NCBI RefSeq assembly: GCF_963678635.1
Contig: NC_087070.1
Coordinates: 38,764,600-38,824,599 of the forward strand
Length of the DNA: 60,000 bases
DNA from: Symsagittifera roscoffensis
Lineage: Eukaryota > Xenacoelomorpha > Acoela > Convolutidae
Direction of reading: 5' to 3'
Shown here piece by piece: positions 46,748-57,340 of the stretch. Both the position numbers and the translations under genes were made by a program. The stretch's first letter is position 1. Each line of letters starts with the position of its first letter. The notes beneath the pieces were generated by a model, which made no database searches, was not told where the DNA came from, and saw only the letters and a program-made list of their open reading frames with translations.

Positions 46748-48213
46748 CTAAAAAGGAGCAAAAAAGATACTCGTGATACCGAAAATAAAAGACACTGCAC
46801 TCATGACCGAGCAAAGCAAACCTCGAAATATTTAGACTGAGACATCATTCCAGATTCCAAGCTGGGTTGAGACGAACTAATTGACCCAAGTAAGGCATTA
46901 TTGATTGTCAATATAATCGTTTGGTAAATCTGCTATTTAAATTGAAAAAATGATGATAGCAATGGTCGATCACGGATTACTTGAGCCAATCAGTTCATCT
47001 CAATTGAGTTTGGAATGATATCTGAGCCTAGAAGTTCCGTCGCGTGCTATGTATCCCAAACTGAGTTTTCAAAACTTTTATCGGCTCTCAAATGTTGAAG
47101 TTAAGAAACAAGATTCAAATGATTTCAAAATGCGGCTTTTTAAAAATCTAATTAGTTACTAAAAACAACAGCATAAAAAACAAGGAAACATTTAAAAATC
47201 TACAGTGTAGAGATCTATGAATAACAAAATTGTTACGTAAAGTTTTCAGAAAAGAATGCAAAGCAACCCTATTCTCAAAGTAGCGATCTAAACGAGTTTG
47301 AGTAAAGTTTTTTTTGAAAAAAGAACTTGAGCTACTTTTTCGAAAAAAGTATTGAGCTACTTTATTTGAATTAAGTTTACTTTTTTGAAAAAAGAACTTG
47401 AGCTAGTTATTCACCGTGCATTCAAGGTCCACTCAAAAACGTTGATAATTGTAAGAATCAAAAATCAGTCCCTCTTTGTTTTGAAATATTAGTCAGTTTC
47501 CGTACCATAGATTCAGGGCTGCTGTGAACATCAGATACAAGTCATCAATATCACATTTCTTGACAACTTCAGTTTAAGAAGTCTGTCGAATTCAATTGTG
47601 AGTGAAAACGTTGCAGTCAGCAGGTATAGTGCTTTACTTTTTGGCCAAATTCTTCCTTTTTTGCCACCAAATAAACGTATTGTCTATTTTTTTGATTAAC
47701 TTTTGTTACTAATGAAGAATAGGCGCCCATACAAAATCAGTGGTGCCTTAAAATCAAGCAAATTTCCAAGCGACCTCAATTTTGTTTTGATGTCTCATTG
47801 TGTGTAAATTTACAGAGGATTGAATCTAATTTGCAAACAAAAATTATTAATAGATATTATGGTTATATTATGATTTAAAAATGAAAAAACCACATAAACA
47901 ATAAAGAAATTGTTTTCAATTTTGGGCTTAGGGCACTAATATTTTGCAAGCGACTTAAAAATTCAATCATTCAGCTTAACATATCGTTAATTACGAAAAG
48001 CGCAGTTGGGAAGGATGGAAAGTAGTTCATAAATATTTATATCCAACAACTGATTTATTGTCAAAAATTGTCCTAAATTGACTCCTTATTGTGGAATCAG
48101 ATGTTTATTAAAACAAAGACTAAAAACAAATCAACCTTTATTAATCGAAGGTTGACCTGACCGTATACTGACTCTTTACCCACAGTCGCTCGGAGGAAAA
48201 GTTATAAAAAAAA
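46748..48213. other. Intron upstream of the TM5 exon
   Basis: No TM1-TM4 exon could be found. Contains a short repeat cluster at 47305-47410. Confidence 0.5.
47305..47410. repeat. Three near-tandem units of ~30-45 bp
   Basis: TTTTTTGAAAAAAGAACTTG followed by AGCTA occurs at about 47310 and 47380, with a third variant (CGAAAAAAGTATTGAGCTAC) between them. Confidence 0.65.
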
Positions 48214-48730
48214 CAACACGACTGCTCGTATCAGGGCGAGTCCCTGAACGTTCCGACTGCCTCTTAAGGTCTATAGAGCAGTAATAACATGCAAAAAAGA
48301 ATGTTTTTTTTTTGAATTTGAGATTTTTTGCAAAATTCATCACCCCACACGCCATATAAAATACAAAATGTCAGATTTCGCTCGATAGTAACAAATCAAT
48401 TATGGCAAATAAGCTTCCTTTAACTAATATGGAACGATTTCTAAGACGGATTAAATCTCCGCTTACGCGTTAATAGCGCGAAATATATCGCGCGTTAACT
48501 GTCCCAAATTGGCCAAAATGGCAATCTTTAAGCCCCCATAACTTTCCAAAAAATGATCACAGGTGAAATATTTTTTCAAATTCTGTTCAACCACAGGACA
48601 ACAATACCTTTTGAATGATATTTGAAAAATCACGTGAAAAATGGCAAGTGAAAACATCGAAATTTGTCTGAAGAAAAAAAACCTACGCCAGCACAAATAT
48701 TCCGTTAATTTCGTTAAACAAATCGGAACA
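48214..48730 (-). mobile_element. Family A repeat, full copy
   Basis: Begins CAACACGACTGCTCGTATCA with hairpin CAGGGCGAGTCCCTG (changed loop, stem kept) and ends TTCGTTAAACAAATCGGAAC. Central hairpin GCGCGAAATATATCGCGC is perfect. Confidence 0.88.
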
Positions 48731-48739
48731 ATCTTTTTT

Positions 48740-48990
48740 TTTGGACTAAGTTTGAACACTTTTCGAAAAAAAGTGATCGAATATTTAAGCTCGGTTTGGT
48801 TTTTTCGGCAAATGTCGGCTTTCTAGCTAAACACTTTTGACAGAATTTTTTTATGTCACCCGAAAGCCGAAAATTATTGTTGTCTTGAGCTCAAATGTTG
48901 ATAGATATTTCAACTGTGATCATTTTTCGGAGTGCTATTGATGTTTAAAGATCGCCAATATGGCCAATTAGGGACAACCCGCATCTAAGA
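48740..48990 (+). repeat. Family A, diverged 5' half
   Basis: Contains ATTTAAGCTCGGTTTGG, TTGTTGTCTTGAGCTCAAAT, GTGATCATTTTTCGGAG and GGCCAATTAGGGACAA, then breaks off. It lies tail to tail with the preceding reverse copy. Confidence 0.6.
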
Positions 48991-49163
48991 AATGCGAAAA
49001 GAAATCAGTATAATAACAATGTTATCAATATAACAGGTTTCCATGCTGCACTTAGACAACAAAATGGATTTAAAAAAACGATTGTCAACCATTGTTCTAT
49101 CAAATTTAAAAATAAAGATAGTCCATTTAAAATCAATCAAAATATATTTTCTTTCACTTCATT

Positions 49164-49582
49164 GTTCCGACTTCCGTAACAAAAGTAACGGAATACTTGA
49201 GCTTGGGGTGTTTTTTTTCAGACAAACTTCGACTTTTTAACTAGCTGTTTTTGAATCAATTTAATTTCTTATACCAATTTAAGATCAATTTTCGTAAAGT
49301 TATAAGGGCTTACACGTTGCCATTCGGGACAACTTGGGACAATTCACGCGCTATATATTTCGCGCTATTAACGAGTAAGCGGAGAATTAAGGAATTCAGT
49401 TGTCATATTTGCTACGTTTTTAGGAGCAAAATCTATCACATTGTGTTTTATATTGCGTGACGGGAGATTACCTCAAAATTTTTGAAATGAAAATACATCA
49501 TTTCTATTAAATTAACACTGCTCCAAAGACCATAGAAGGTAATTGCAACATTCAGGGCTTCTTCCTGACGCGAGCAGTCTGT
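49164..49582 (+). mobile_element. Family A repeat, diverged and internally deleted
   Basis: Starts GTTCCGACTTCCGTAACA, keeps TATATTTCGCGCTATTAACG, and ends CAGGGCTTCTTCCTG then CGCGAGCAGTCTGTC. Its 3' end is included in the downstream tandem duplication and so is present again at 50668-50774. Confidence 0.75.
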
Positions 49583-49664
49583 CTTTTTTAAATTTTATGC
49601 AGAAGTTTGGTTGCCTCCAAAAATTGTTGTTTTAAGGGAGCCGTTAATATAATGAATAACATGA

Positions 49665-49874
49665 TTGTCTAAGGTAAAATTTTTCCATTATAATGTTTTT
49701 CCAGATTATTATTTTTCCGTCGAACTCTTTCCTAAGCTTAGTGTTTCAGAAACGATAAACAAAGTCAAAAAGGAAACAGGGACAGCCGACATTCTGAAAA
49801 AATATAATCAAAGATTTTCTTTAAAAAACGTGACGTTTTTTGTGTGTGGTGGGATGAGAGGAAGCTATGCCTAG
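49665..49874 (+). other. Duplicated 69-codon open frame, unit 1
   Basis: Opens in TTG and ends TAG. Only an exon-like part after TTTTTCCAG (AG near 49706) is likely to be meaningful. It reads YYFSVELFPKLSVSET, KVKKETGTADILKKYNQRF and KNVTFFVCGGMRG. The acceptor-like CAG and protein-like composition suggest an exon or fragment, but I recognise no family and no partner exon. The translation is identical in unit 2. Confidence 0.3.
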
Positions 49875-50339
49875 AGCATTTTCAAATTACTCATAATCGT
49901 TTACTGTCTTCTTCAAAAAATTAACATAAAACTATCAAAACTAAATCAAATTTTTTGCCAAGAAAGCGCTTAATGAAGCTTAAAACCGTTTGTTCTTCGT
50001 GAAAACAAACTGTGATGATGCTTCAAAGCTTTTGCTATTATAACACCAACTCACTCAAAACAAAATTAAGAAACAAAATTAAAGCCGGATTTTATTGAAG
50101 CTAAAACAGTTTTTGAAACTTTTCAAGTCGCCTAAGTTCCGACTGAAAAGGCTTAGAATTGGTGGGAGTTAAAATATCATCCACAATTTTTATTATTTCA
50201 GTGGTCGGAACAATAACCGTTTTGAGGCCATTAAAATGCCGTCTTGACTAATTTTATGGGACTTTTCAGTCCTCCCAATTGTTTACGTCTTCCCAAGTCA
50301 TTAACAAAAGATCTCTCCCAAACTCGAATTCGCAATTAG

Positions 50340-50636
50340 TGTTCTGGTTATTTTAAGCTTTTTTGAGCAAACTGTCAGCGCCGTAGGCGAATTAGAAAAC
50401 AAACATGTAAAAAAAAAAGAATTTTCGAGCCTTCTTTTGAAAAACCATGGCCAAAATTCGCGTTTTTTAGCGCGCTCTCCTTCCTCAAAATTAGTAAATA
50501 GTGGCGTCAAAAGCTACTTTGGAATATTTTTAGGGTCAGTCAGCCAACAATGGATGTCTTAAAATAGTACCAAAAGGGGGTTCTTTGGATAGGGGGAAGG
50601 GGGGTCAAATCCCCGCCTCACAAAATCCACCCCTGG
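50340..50636 (-). mobile_element. Family B element, copy 4 (in duplication unit 1)
   Basis: Contains TTCGCGTTTTTTAGCGCGC, AATTAGTAAATAGTGGCGTC, GTCAGCCAACAATGGATGTC and the end CACAAAATCCACCCCTGG. The end is inverted relative to the CAGGGGTGGAT left end of copy 2, showing that B has terminal inverted repeats. Confidence 0.7.
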
Positions 50637-50856
50637 TGAAAGCTATTACAACTATATTAAGGTGCTGAAATTTTTGAAATGAAAATACATCATTTCTATT
50701 AAATTAACACTGCTCCAAAGACCATAGAAGGTAATTGCAACATTCAGGGCTTCTTCCTGACGCGAGCAGTCTGTCTTTTTTAAATTTTATGCAGAAGTTT
50801 GGTTGCCTCCAAAAATTGTTGTTTTAAGGGAGCCGTTAATATAATGAATAACATGA

Positions 50857-51066
50857 TTGTCTAAGGTAAAATTTTTCCATTATAATGTTTTTCCAGATTA
50901 TTATTTTTCCGTCGAACTCTTTCCTAAGCTTAGTGTTTCAGAAACGATAAACAAAGTCAAAAAGGAAACAGGGACAGCCGACATTCTGAAAAAATATAAT
51001 CAAAGATTTTCTTTAAAAAACGTGACGTTTTTTGTGTGTGGTGGGATGAGAGGAAGCTATGCCTAG
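50857..51066 (+). other. Duplicated 69-codon open frame, unit 2
   Basis: Identical to 49665-49874. Same considerations apply. Confidence 0.3.
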
Positions 51067-51529
51067 AGCATTTTCAAATTACTCATAATCGTTTACTGTC
51101 TTCTTCAAAAAATTAACATAAAACTATCAAAACTAAATCAAATTTTTTGCCAAGAAAGCGCTTAATGAAGCTTAAAACCGTTTGTTCTTCGTGAAAACAA
51201 ACTGTGATGATGCTTCAAAGCTTTTGCTATTATAACACCAACTCACTCAAAACAAAATTAAGAAACAAAATTAAAGCCGGATTTTATTGAAGCTAAAACA
51301 GTTTTTGAAACTTTTCAAGTCGCCTAAGTTCCGACTGAAAAAGCTTAGAATTGGTGGGAGTTAAAATATCATCCACAATTTTTATTATTTCAGTGGTCGG
51401 AACAATAACCGTTTTGAGGCCATTAAAATGCCGTCTTGACTAATTTTATGGGACTTTTCAGTCCTCCCAATTGTTTACGTCTTCCCAAGTCATTAACAAG
51501 AGATCTCTCCCAAACTCGAATTCGCAATT

Positions 51530-51850
51530 AGTGTTCTGGTTAATTTGAGCTTTTTTGAGTTAACTGTCAGCGCCGTAGGCGAATTAGAAAAAAAACATGT
51601 CAAAAAAAGAGTTTTCAAGCCTTCTTTTGAAAATTCATGGCCAAAGTTCGCGTTTTTTGGCGCGCTCTCCCCCACCCCCCCCCCCCCCCCCCCTCTCAAA
51701 ATTAGTAAATAGTGGCGTCAAAAGCTACTTTGGGATAATTTTAGGGTCAGTCAGCCAAAAAGGGATGTCTTAAAATAGTACCAAAAGGGTGTTCTTTGGA
51801 TAGGGGGAGGAAGGGGGGTCAAATCCCCGCCTCACAAAATCCACCCCTGG
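51530..51850 (-). mobile_element. Family B element, copy 5 (in duplication unit 2)
   Basis: Second copy of the same insertion by duplication, with a long C run at about 51668-51692 and several substitutions relative to copy 4. Ends CACAAAATCCACCCCTGG. Confidence 0.7.
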
Positions 51851-51880
51851 TGAAAGCTATTACAACTATATTAAGGTGCT

Positions 51881-52395
51881 TTAGTTGGTTTTAAAATATG
51901 AGTTTTACAAGTGTGAAAAAACTCCTTTTTTTCTGAAGCAACATTCCAGAAATTATTTATGCTTTGGATGCTTTTTGATGAGACCAATTTTACCCATTAC
52001 ATTTTTTGTCGTGAAAACACAGTGATTTAAAATTGATCAATTTGGCTAATTTGGGAGGATGAATGATCGTGAAACATTGATATTTCTGTTCGCAAATTGA
52101 AACTACGCTAATTGCGTGCTTTCTCTGCGCAAAAATAAATATCATCATAAATAAATAAATTGAACAAAAAACATGTTTCAAGATAACTTGACAATTATAA
52201 ACTTATCTGGGGGTAATTACGGCACAAGGAACACTTCGAAAAAAAAGGTAAAGGTTACAAACTGTGGGGCGATGTTTGAGTAGCATAGATGTTGACTATT
52301 ATAAAAACTGAATGGGAGAGTTGTTGACGAATTTAGATACTTGCACCCAGCATAGACTGCTTTTCTAGATAGAAATGATATCAACTTGCATAATT
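51881..52395. other. Spacer
   Basis: No gene recognised. Minus frames here run into the adjacent repeat. Confidence 0.5.
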
Positions 52396-52929
52396 GTTCC
52401 GACTTTCGATACGAAAGTAACGGAATATTTGTGCTCGGGATGGGTTTTTTTCCTTCAGACAAATTTAGACTTTTTAACTAGCCATTTTTGACGGATTTTT
52501 TTTATATCATTCGAAAGGTATTGTTGTCTTGAGTTCAAATTTGAAAAGATATTTCACCTGTGATTGTTTTTCGTAAAGTTACGGGGGTTTAAAAATTGCC
52601 ATTTTAGCCAATTTGGAACAATTAACGCGTGATATATTTCGCGCTATTAACGCGTAAGCGGAGAGTTAATCCGTTTTAGAAATCGTTCCAAATCGGTTGA
52701 AGGAAGCTTATTTGCCATAATTGATTTGCTACAAGGAGCAAAATCTATCCTTTTGTACTTTATATGGCGTGTGGGGGGATGATTTTCACAAAAAACTTCA
52801 ATTTTTAGACTAAAAAATTTTCATCTTGTTTTAGTACATTTATTTTCTTAATGTTATTTATTACTGCTCAATAAACCTCAAAAGGCAGTCGGAACATTCA
52901 GGGCTTCGCCCTGATACGAGCAGTCTTGT
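52396..52929 (+). mobile_element. Family A repeat, full copy
   Basis: GTTCCGACTTTCGATACG to GATACGAGCAGTCTTGT. All three hairpins are present. The central one has a C-to-T change (GCGTGA...TCGCGC) that still allows a G-T pair. Confidence 0.9.
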
Positions 52930-53002
52930 TTTTTTAAATTCAAAATTGTAATTCTCAGAGAAAAGCCAAAAATATTATTGTATCTGTATAAAGGATTATA
53001 TT

Positions 53003-54367
53003 CAGGGGCTCCGTAAAAATAATGGTAGTGGAATAATTTTTGATAAATAATTTATTTCGACTAATTTAAAATAAAAATTATGTATTTTTCGAGAATTTTT
53101 AGGGAAATTATTTATTTCTCGCGTATGGAATATTACAATAATTCTGTTCATTATTTCGCGATTTTTGCGTGCTACTTTGACGAGGCTACACAGAAAAGAA
53201 AAACACCCTTATTGGCGGTCTCCCCATTGCAAGACGAAGAATCACTTACTGCCGCGACTCACTACGAGTTTATAATAGGTACGCTGGGACTATACGGTAA
53301 ATCTTTGTCATGTGTGCTGGGTTTAGTGGCCGATAACGAGAACTTGAAGAAGGCGCTGGCAAGAGTATTGAAAGTACCGATGGTAGGGTGTGCTAGCCAC
53401 CGGTTGAACTTGGCGGTGAGCATGTTTATGAACAACTATGAAGATTTACTGGACAAAATTCATGCTACTATGCTCAAGATGTCGTCATTGAAGAAAAGCG
53501 GTTCCCTCCGGAAGTTGACACCATTGCGACCTGTGCTAAAAAACAAAACTAGATAGTCGTCAACTTTCGAAATGGTGAAGCGGTACACAGTTTTGCAACA
53601 ATTTATACCCCAAACGGATCTGGATTTAATGCCTTATCTGCTTACAGTGGATGAAAATTCGCAAGTTCAAGGGCTACTTATCAATTTGGAGCAAATAGAG
53701 TCGGTCACTAAAGTTCTTCAAGAAGAAGACCAACCGGTTACCCTGTCGGATATCAGAGATCTGTTTGACGCCCTCATCGAAGAATTCCCTGCTATGACGA
53801 CTCACCTCGCGAAAAACGCGGTTATAGTAGCGAATCGATGTTTTGAAGATGCGGTTGTCAAATGTATTGAAAACAAGTTCCAAGAACTTACCGAAGACGA
53901 GAAGAACGCACTAAAGGCGTTTGAGAAGCAAGTTATTGAGGGGAACAATTCAACCGGGAGCAATTTTGCCAAAGGACTGCTGCAAGCGAAACGGCTGAAA
54001 ACCGGGGGCAGCGGTTATGTTTCCTTGCAATGGGTACCCGGAACATCAATTGTCTGTGAGCGGCTTTTCAGTCGGGCGAAACTCAACATTGGGTATTTGC
54101 GCCACAATATGAGTCCAATGCACATTGAGGCAGAGCTGTTCCTCTGCGTCAACAAAGAGTACTGGGACGCTGAACTCATATCCAAAATTCTGTGAGAAAC
54201 TCACATTATTCCACTGTGCCATTTTTTTTTTTCATTTTGGAATAATTTAATTATGGCCATTATTTTTTTTTATGAGAAATAACAATTATTTAGGGATTCC
54301 AAAAAGTTAGGGAAATAATTTAGGGGCTAGTAGCCATATAATGGAAATAAATTTTACGGAGCCCCTG
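53003..54367 (+). mobile_element. Complete short hAT transposon with perfect TSD
   Basis: Ends are perfect 16-bp terminal inverted repeats (CAGGGGCTCCGTAAAA), flanked by the 8-bp duplication ATTATATT at 52995-53002 and 54368-54375. Eight-base duplications and CAGGG ends are diagnostic of the hAT superfamily. At 1365 bp it is shorter than autonomous hATs and encodes only the C-terminal part of a transposase. Subterminal TAATTATTTCC-like repeats lie near both ends. It is much better preserved than other elements in the window and so probably the youngest. Confidence 0.95.
53080..54195 (+). pseudogene. hAT transposase, N-terminally truncated, one internal stop
   Basis: One frame runs from ATG 53080 to TGA 54193-54195, 372 codons including a single TAG at 53554-53556. 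It would cut and paste hAT DNA in the nucleus. The first half holds HYFAIFACYFDEATQKRKTP, LGLVADNENLKKALA and PMVGCASHRLNLAVSMF, the RNase-H-like core with its insertion. After the stop come SSTFEMVKRY and, at the C-terminus, WVPGTSIVCERLFSRAKLN and LRHNMSPMHIEAELFLC, the hAT dimerisation region. The N-terminal BED zinc finger and the first catalytic Asp are missing. The context around the stop (NKTR-stop-SSTFEM) is where relatives carry a Trp, so the TAG is probably a one-base change. Confidence 0.9.
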
Positions 54368-54928
54368 ATTATATTCAGAAAACACTACAATTAGTACTAT
54401 TATTACGTAAACTGTTTCAATTTTGTTACACATTGAGTTTCGGGTACTTCGATTTTTAAATGATTAATGCTCTTCTCGGGCTTTAGTTTTATCCTGGTCA
54501 AAACATTACGCAGATGAGTTTAAAAGAGACCATTTTTTAAGTATATTGAAAACTCTGGGACCGGAAATCGATTCTGCAGGTAGTTGCGTCTAAATAGCAT
54601 ACTAGAAAGTTAGGCTACTATTATTTAAAAAAAATTGTGATATTGAGACTACCCGTACTGAACTTTTTGTGCCATTTCACGGCTGATCATCCATTTAGCA
54701 GGGGAGAGAATATTCTCAGGGCTGTTCACAAGTGAGCATGCGTATTTTTCTACAGACATGGTCGTACCAGGATCTTACATGATCAGACCTGAGTGAAACA
54801 TGTTCATGCCTGCCGCAGACATGATAACGCCTGACTGAAAACTTGACAAACTCATATTTATTTATACATTACTTCGCGTATCTTGACTTGACTAATTGGT
54901 CTTTGTTGTTAAAATTTCACTTTTTCAG

Positions 54929-55030
54929 ATTTTGTTCAAAATGAGTTTATCCAAATTTACCTCCTCGAGCCAACCATCTTCAAATGAAAGAAATTATGTC
55001 GTATCTACATCCCAAAAAAGAGGACGTCAG
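54929..55030 (+). CDS. Possible first coding exon inside the FB-like element
   Basis: Acceptor TTTCACTTTTTCAG (AG 54927-54928), ATG at 54941, 30 codons to a CAG/GTTAGT donor at 55030/55031. Reads MSLSKFTSSSQPSS then NERNYVVSTSQKRGRQ, phase 0 at the donor. Good splice sites on both sides support an exon. Function unknown. In phase 0 it could join the plus-strand patch at 56702. Confidence 0.35.
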
Positions 55031-55320
55031 GTTAGTTTCAGGGGGTCAACGGGAGGGATAGTTGAAAAAAACTAAATATCCCCGGTTTGAACTATAATTA
55101 AAGCAATTCGTCACAAATTTTTTTGGCCAATAATCTTTCAATTTTCGCGAACCAGTAGCCGCAATAAGTGCGAATAAATAAATTAAAGAAATTTGATTGG
55201 TTGATACTATTAACCTCATTGAAAAAAATAACAACAAATGTGCGACTACTTTTTAACGCATGATTTTTTTCTAATTTTATTTTTTTAAAGTAGATTGGAA
55301 CAAAGTGAAATTAAAACCGA

Positions 55321-55740
55321 CAAGACTGCTTGTATCAGGGCAAAACCCTGAATGTTGCGACTGCTTTTCACGGTTTCTGGAGCAGTAATAACATTCAAAA
55401 ACTAAATGAAATAAAACAAAATGAATTTTTTTTTCTAAAGTTTGATTTTTTTAAAATGAAAATCATCCCCCCACACGCCATATAAAGTACAAAATGATAT
55501 ACTTCGCTCCTTGTAACAAACCAATTATGGCGAATAAGCTTCTTTTCACCAATTTGGAACAATTTCTAAGACGGCTTAACTCTCCGCTTACGCGTTAATA
55601 GCGCGAAATATATCGCGCGCTAATTGTCCCAAATTGGCCAAAATGGCAATCTTTAAACCCCCATAAGTTTATGACAAATAATCACAGGTGAAATATCTTT
55701 TCAAATTTGAGCTCAGGACAACAATACCTTTCGAATGATG
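55321..55740 (-). mobile_element. Family A repeat, 5'-truncated
   Basis: Begins CAAGACTGCTTGTATCAGGG with hairpin CAGGGCAAAACCCTG (new loop, stem kept). The centre GCGCGAAATATATCGCGC is intact. The match ends near CAATACCTTTCGAATGATG. Confidence 0.85.
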
Positions 55741-55808
55741 CTTAGTATGGCAAATAAGCTTCTTTCAACTAATTTGGAACAATTTCTAAGACGGATTAAC
55801 TCTCCGCT
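55741..55808 (-). repeat. Internal re-copy of 68 bp of family A
   Basis: GGCAAATAAGCTTCTTTCAAC...GACGGATTAACTCTCCGCTCA repeats 55526-55590 of the same element directly after its truncated end. It then stops abruptly at family B, suggesting template switching or a rearranged insertion. Confidence 0.75.
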
Positions 55809-56120
55809 CACCCAAATTCCCCCCCCTTTGTACTATTTTGAGATATCCATTTATGGCTGACTGATCTTAAAACGTTTAGTCGCTTTCAACGCCAGCCCTT
55901 ACTGAGCTTTTAGTGGGAGCGCGGATTGAAAAATTGCAATTTGGTTGCCAAAATTTTCCAAAAAGTGCATAAAATCGCCTTCTGGCCTAATTTTTTTGCA
56001 AACTTGCCTGCGGTACAGAATTTTTTTTCAAAATAGGGACTTTATAGTTTTTTGGGATTTTTTTTGAAAGTCCCCCTCTCCCCACCCGATCCTCCTCGAC
56101 AAATCCTAGATCCGCGCTTG
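55809..56120 (+). mobile_element. Family B element, copy 6
   Basis: Starts with a C-rich block and TGTACTATTTTGAGATATCC, then has TGCCTGCGGTACAGAATTTT and ends CAAATCCTAGATCCGCGCTTG. It is inserted at the broken end of the A repeat. Confidence 0.7.
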
Positions 56121-56252
56121 TTCAGACGAAACTGTGACAAAAACACCAAGAAAAAAATTTAACCGCTGAAATTGCAAAACTATAAAAATTCTAATTACGT
56201 CAATAAAAATGTTTTTGAAATTTTTAATTTGAATGGCATAAACTATAAAAAA

Positions 56253-56455
56253 CTGCTCGTATCAGGGCGAAGGCTTGACTGTTCCGACTGCCTTTTAAGG
56301 TTCATGGAGCAGTAATAACGTTAAAAAATTAAATAAATAAAACTAAATGAAAAATTTTTTTTCGAAGTTTTGATTTTTTTTTCTATGAAAAGCATCACCC
56401 CACACGCCATATAAAGAACAAAAGGATAGATTTCGCTTCGTCTAACAAATGAATT
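56253..56455 (-). mobile_element. Family A repeat, 3' part only
   Basis: Starts AACTGCTCGTATCAGGGCGA and stops within GAACAAAAGGATAGATTTCG...AATGAATTAT. The hairpin is damaged (CAGGGCGAAGGCTTG). Confidence 0.8.
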
Positions 56456-56684
56456 ATCTTTTGTGGATTTTCTTTTTACATGGCCATTGTTCCTTTAGCT
56501 GGTGCCCGAAATCGCCCAATCTATGTTTAACGCAATAGTCCTAGCAGCCGTCTATTGGAAACCTGCTTTGCAATTCAAACAATAATTGTTACGAAAAATA
56601 AATATAATTTATTTTTTGAACTGGAAAATAATTTATTTAAATGTATTTATTGTCAATATATTTAAATACTATATATTTTTTTAC

Positions 56685-56834
56685 ATCCCTGCCACACCCT
56701 AGGCCTGTGACATCCAGCAGACGAGCGATGTCAACCCGATCATCCAGGGGCAAGCCCATTCCAGAAGACGCCTGTACCAAAACTGATCTCTTGTTTAACA
56801 TACACAGAAACTGCTCCGGTATGTCAGAAAATAT
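56685..56834 (-). CDS. Possible minus-strand exon, weakly death-domain-like
   Basis: Acceptor TTTTTTCTCAG (AG 56836-56835), open 150 nt to GGGAT/GTAAAA at 56685/56684. Reads DIPEQFLCMLNKRS, GMGLPLDDRVDIARLLDV and TGLGCGRD. The LPxxxRxxIxxxLD...G.D pattern recalls the first helices of UNC5-type death domains, just before the DW..LA motif, but that is a weak resemblance. The plus strand of the same DNA also has a strong acceptor (CCACACCCTAG, 56701) and donor (CCG/GTATGT, 56818) with an open frame (56702-56818). Only one strand is likely real, and I cannot decide. Confidence 0.3.
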
Positions 56835-57009
56835 CTGAGAAAAAACCAAAAATTTGATGTAAAGTGTCACATTATTGAGCTGAGTTTATGATGTTGTTGG
56901 AATTTAACCATTTCTTTAATTATCTTATAATACTGAAGATCACGATTTGAAGCCACTTTTTTTCTATGTTTGATTCTGTTTTTTAAAAAAAGAGTGTAGC
57001 AAAACTACC

Positions 57010-57340
57010 GGTTCAGGCGTTTATGCAGTTATGAGCATATTCGGTTCAGGCGTGATCATGTATCCTGCAGATGTGAGCATGTTTAGTTCAGGTATGATCA
57101 TGTATCCAGCAGGTGTGAGCATATTCAGTTCAGGCATGAGCATGTATCCTGCAGGTGTGAGCATATTCAGTTCAGGTATGATCATGTATCCTGCAGTTGT
57201 GAGCATATTCGGTTCAGGCATGATCATGTATCCTGCAGATGTGAGCATGTTTAGTTCAGATATGATCATTTATCCTGCAGGTGTGAGCATGTTCAGTTCA
57301 GGCATGATCATGCATGCTGCAGGTGTGAGCATATCTTCAG
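57010..57340 (+). repeat. 42-bp minisatellite, about eight units
   Basis: Units such as GTGAGCATATTCAGTTCAGG followed by CATGATCATGTATCCTGCAG, with few differences, open on both strands because 42 is a multiple of three. The plus frame gives a 14-residue repeat (SIFSSGMIMYPAGV type). Translation is probably fortuitous. Each unit contains palindromic TGATCA and CCTGCAGG-like sites. It is the inner part of the right arm of the FB-like element. Confidence 0.92.

Larger units (their letters stand above)
49476..51880 (+). repeat. Direct tandem duplication, two ~1.2-kb units
   Basis: Unit 1 is 49476-50667 and unit 2 is 50668-51880, offset 1192 bp. Both run from AAATTTTTGAAATG to TATTAAGGTGCT. The first ~850 bp are almost identical (I noticed one substitution, near 50153 against 51345). 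The last ~350 bp, a family B copy, differ at several positions and in a poly-C run. Confidence 0.95.

Noticed and set aside
48463-48826. Frames of 61-98 codons in family A
   Set aside because: They follow the repeat itself and are not conserved as frames between copies.
57021-57269. Minus-strand repetitive frame (NMLTPAGYMI-type)
   Set aside because: A consequence of the 42-bp tandem unit being a multiple of three. No start context or gene structure.
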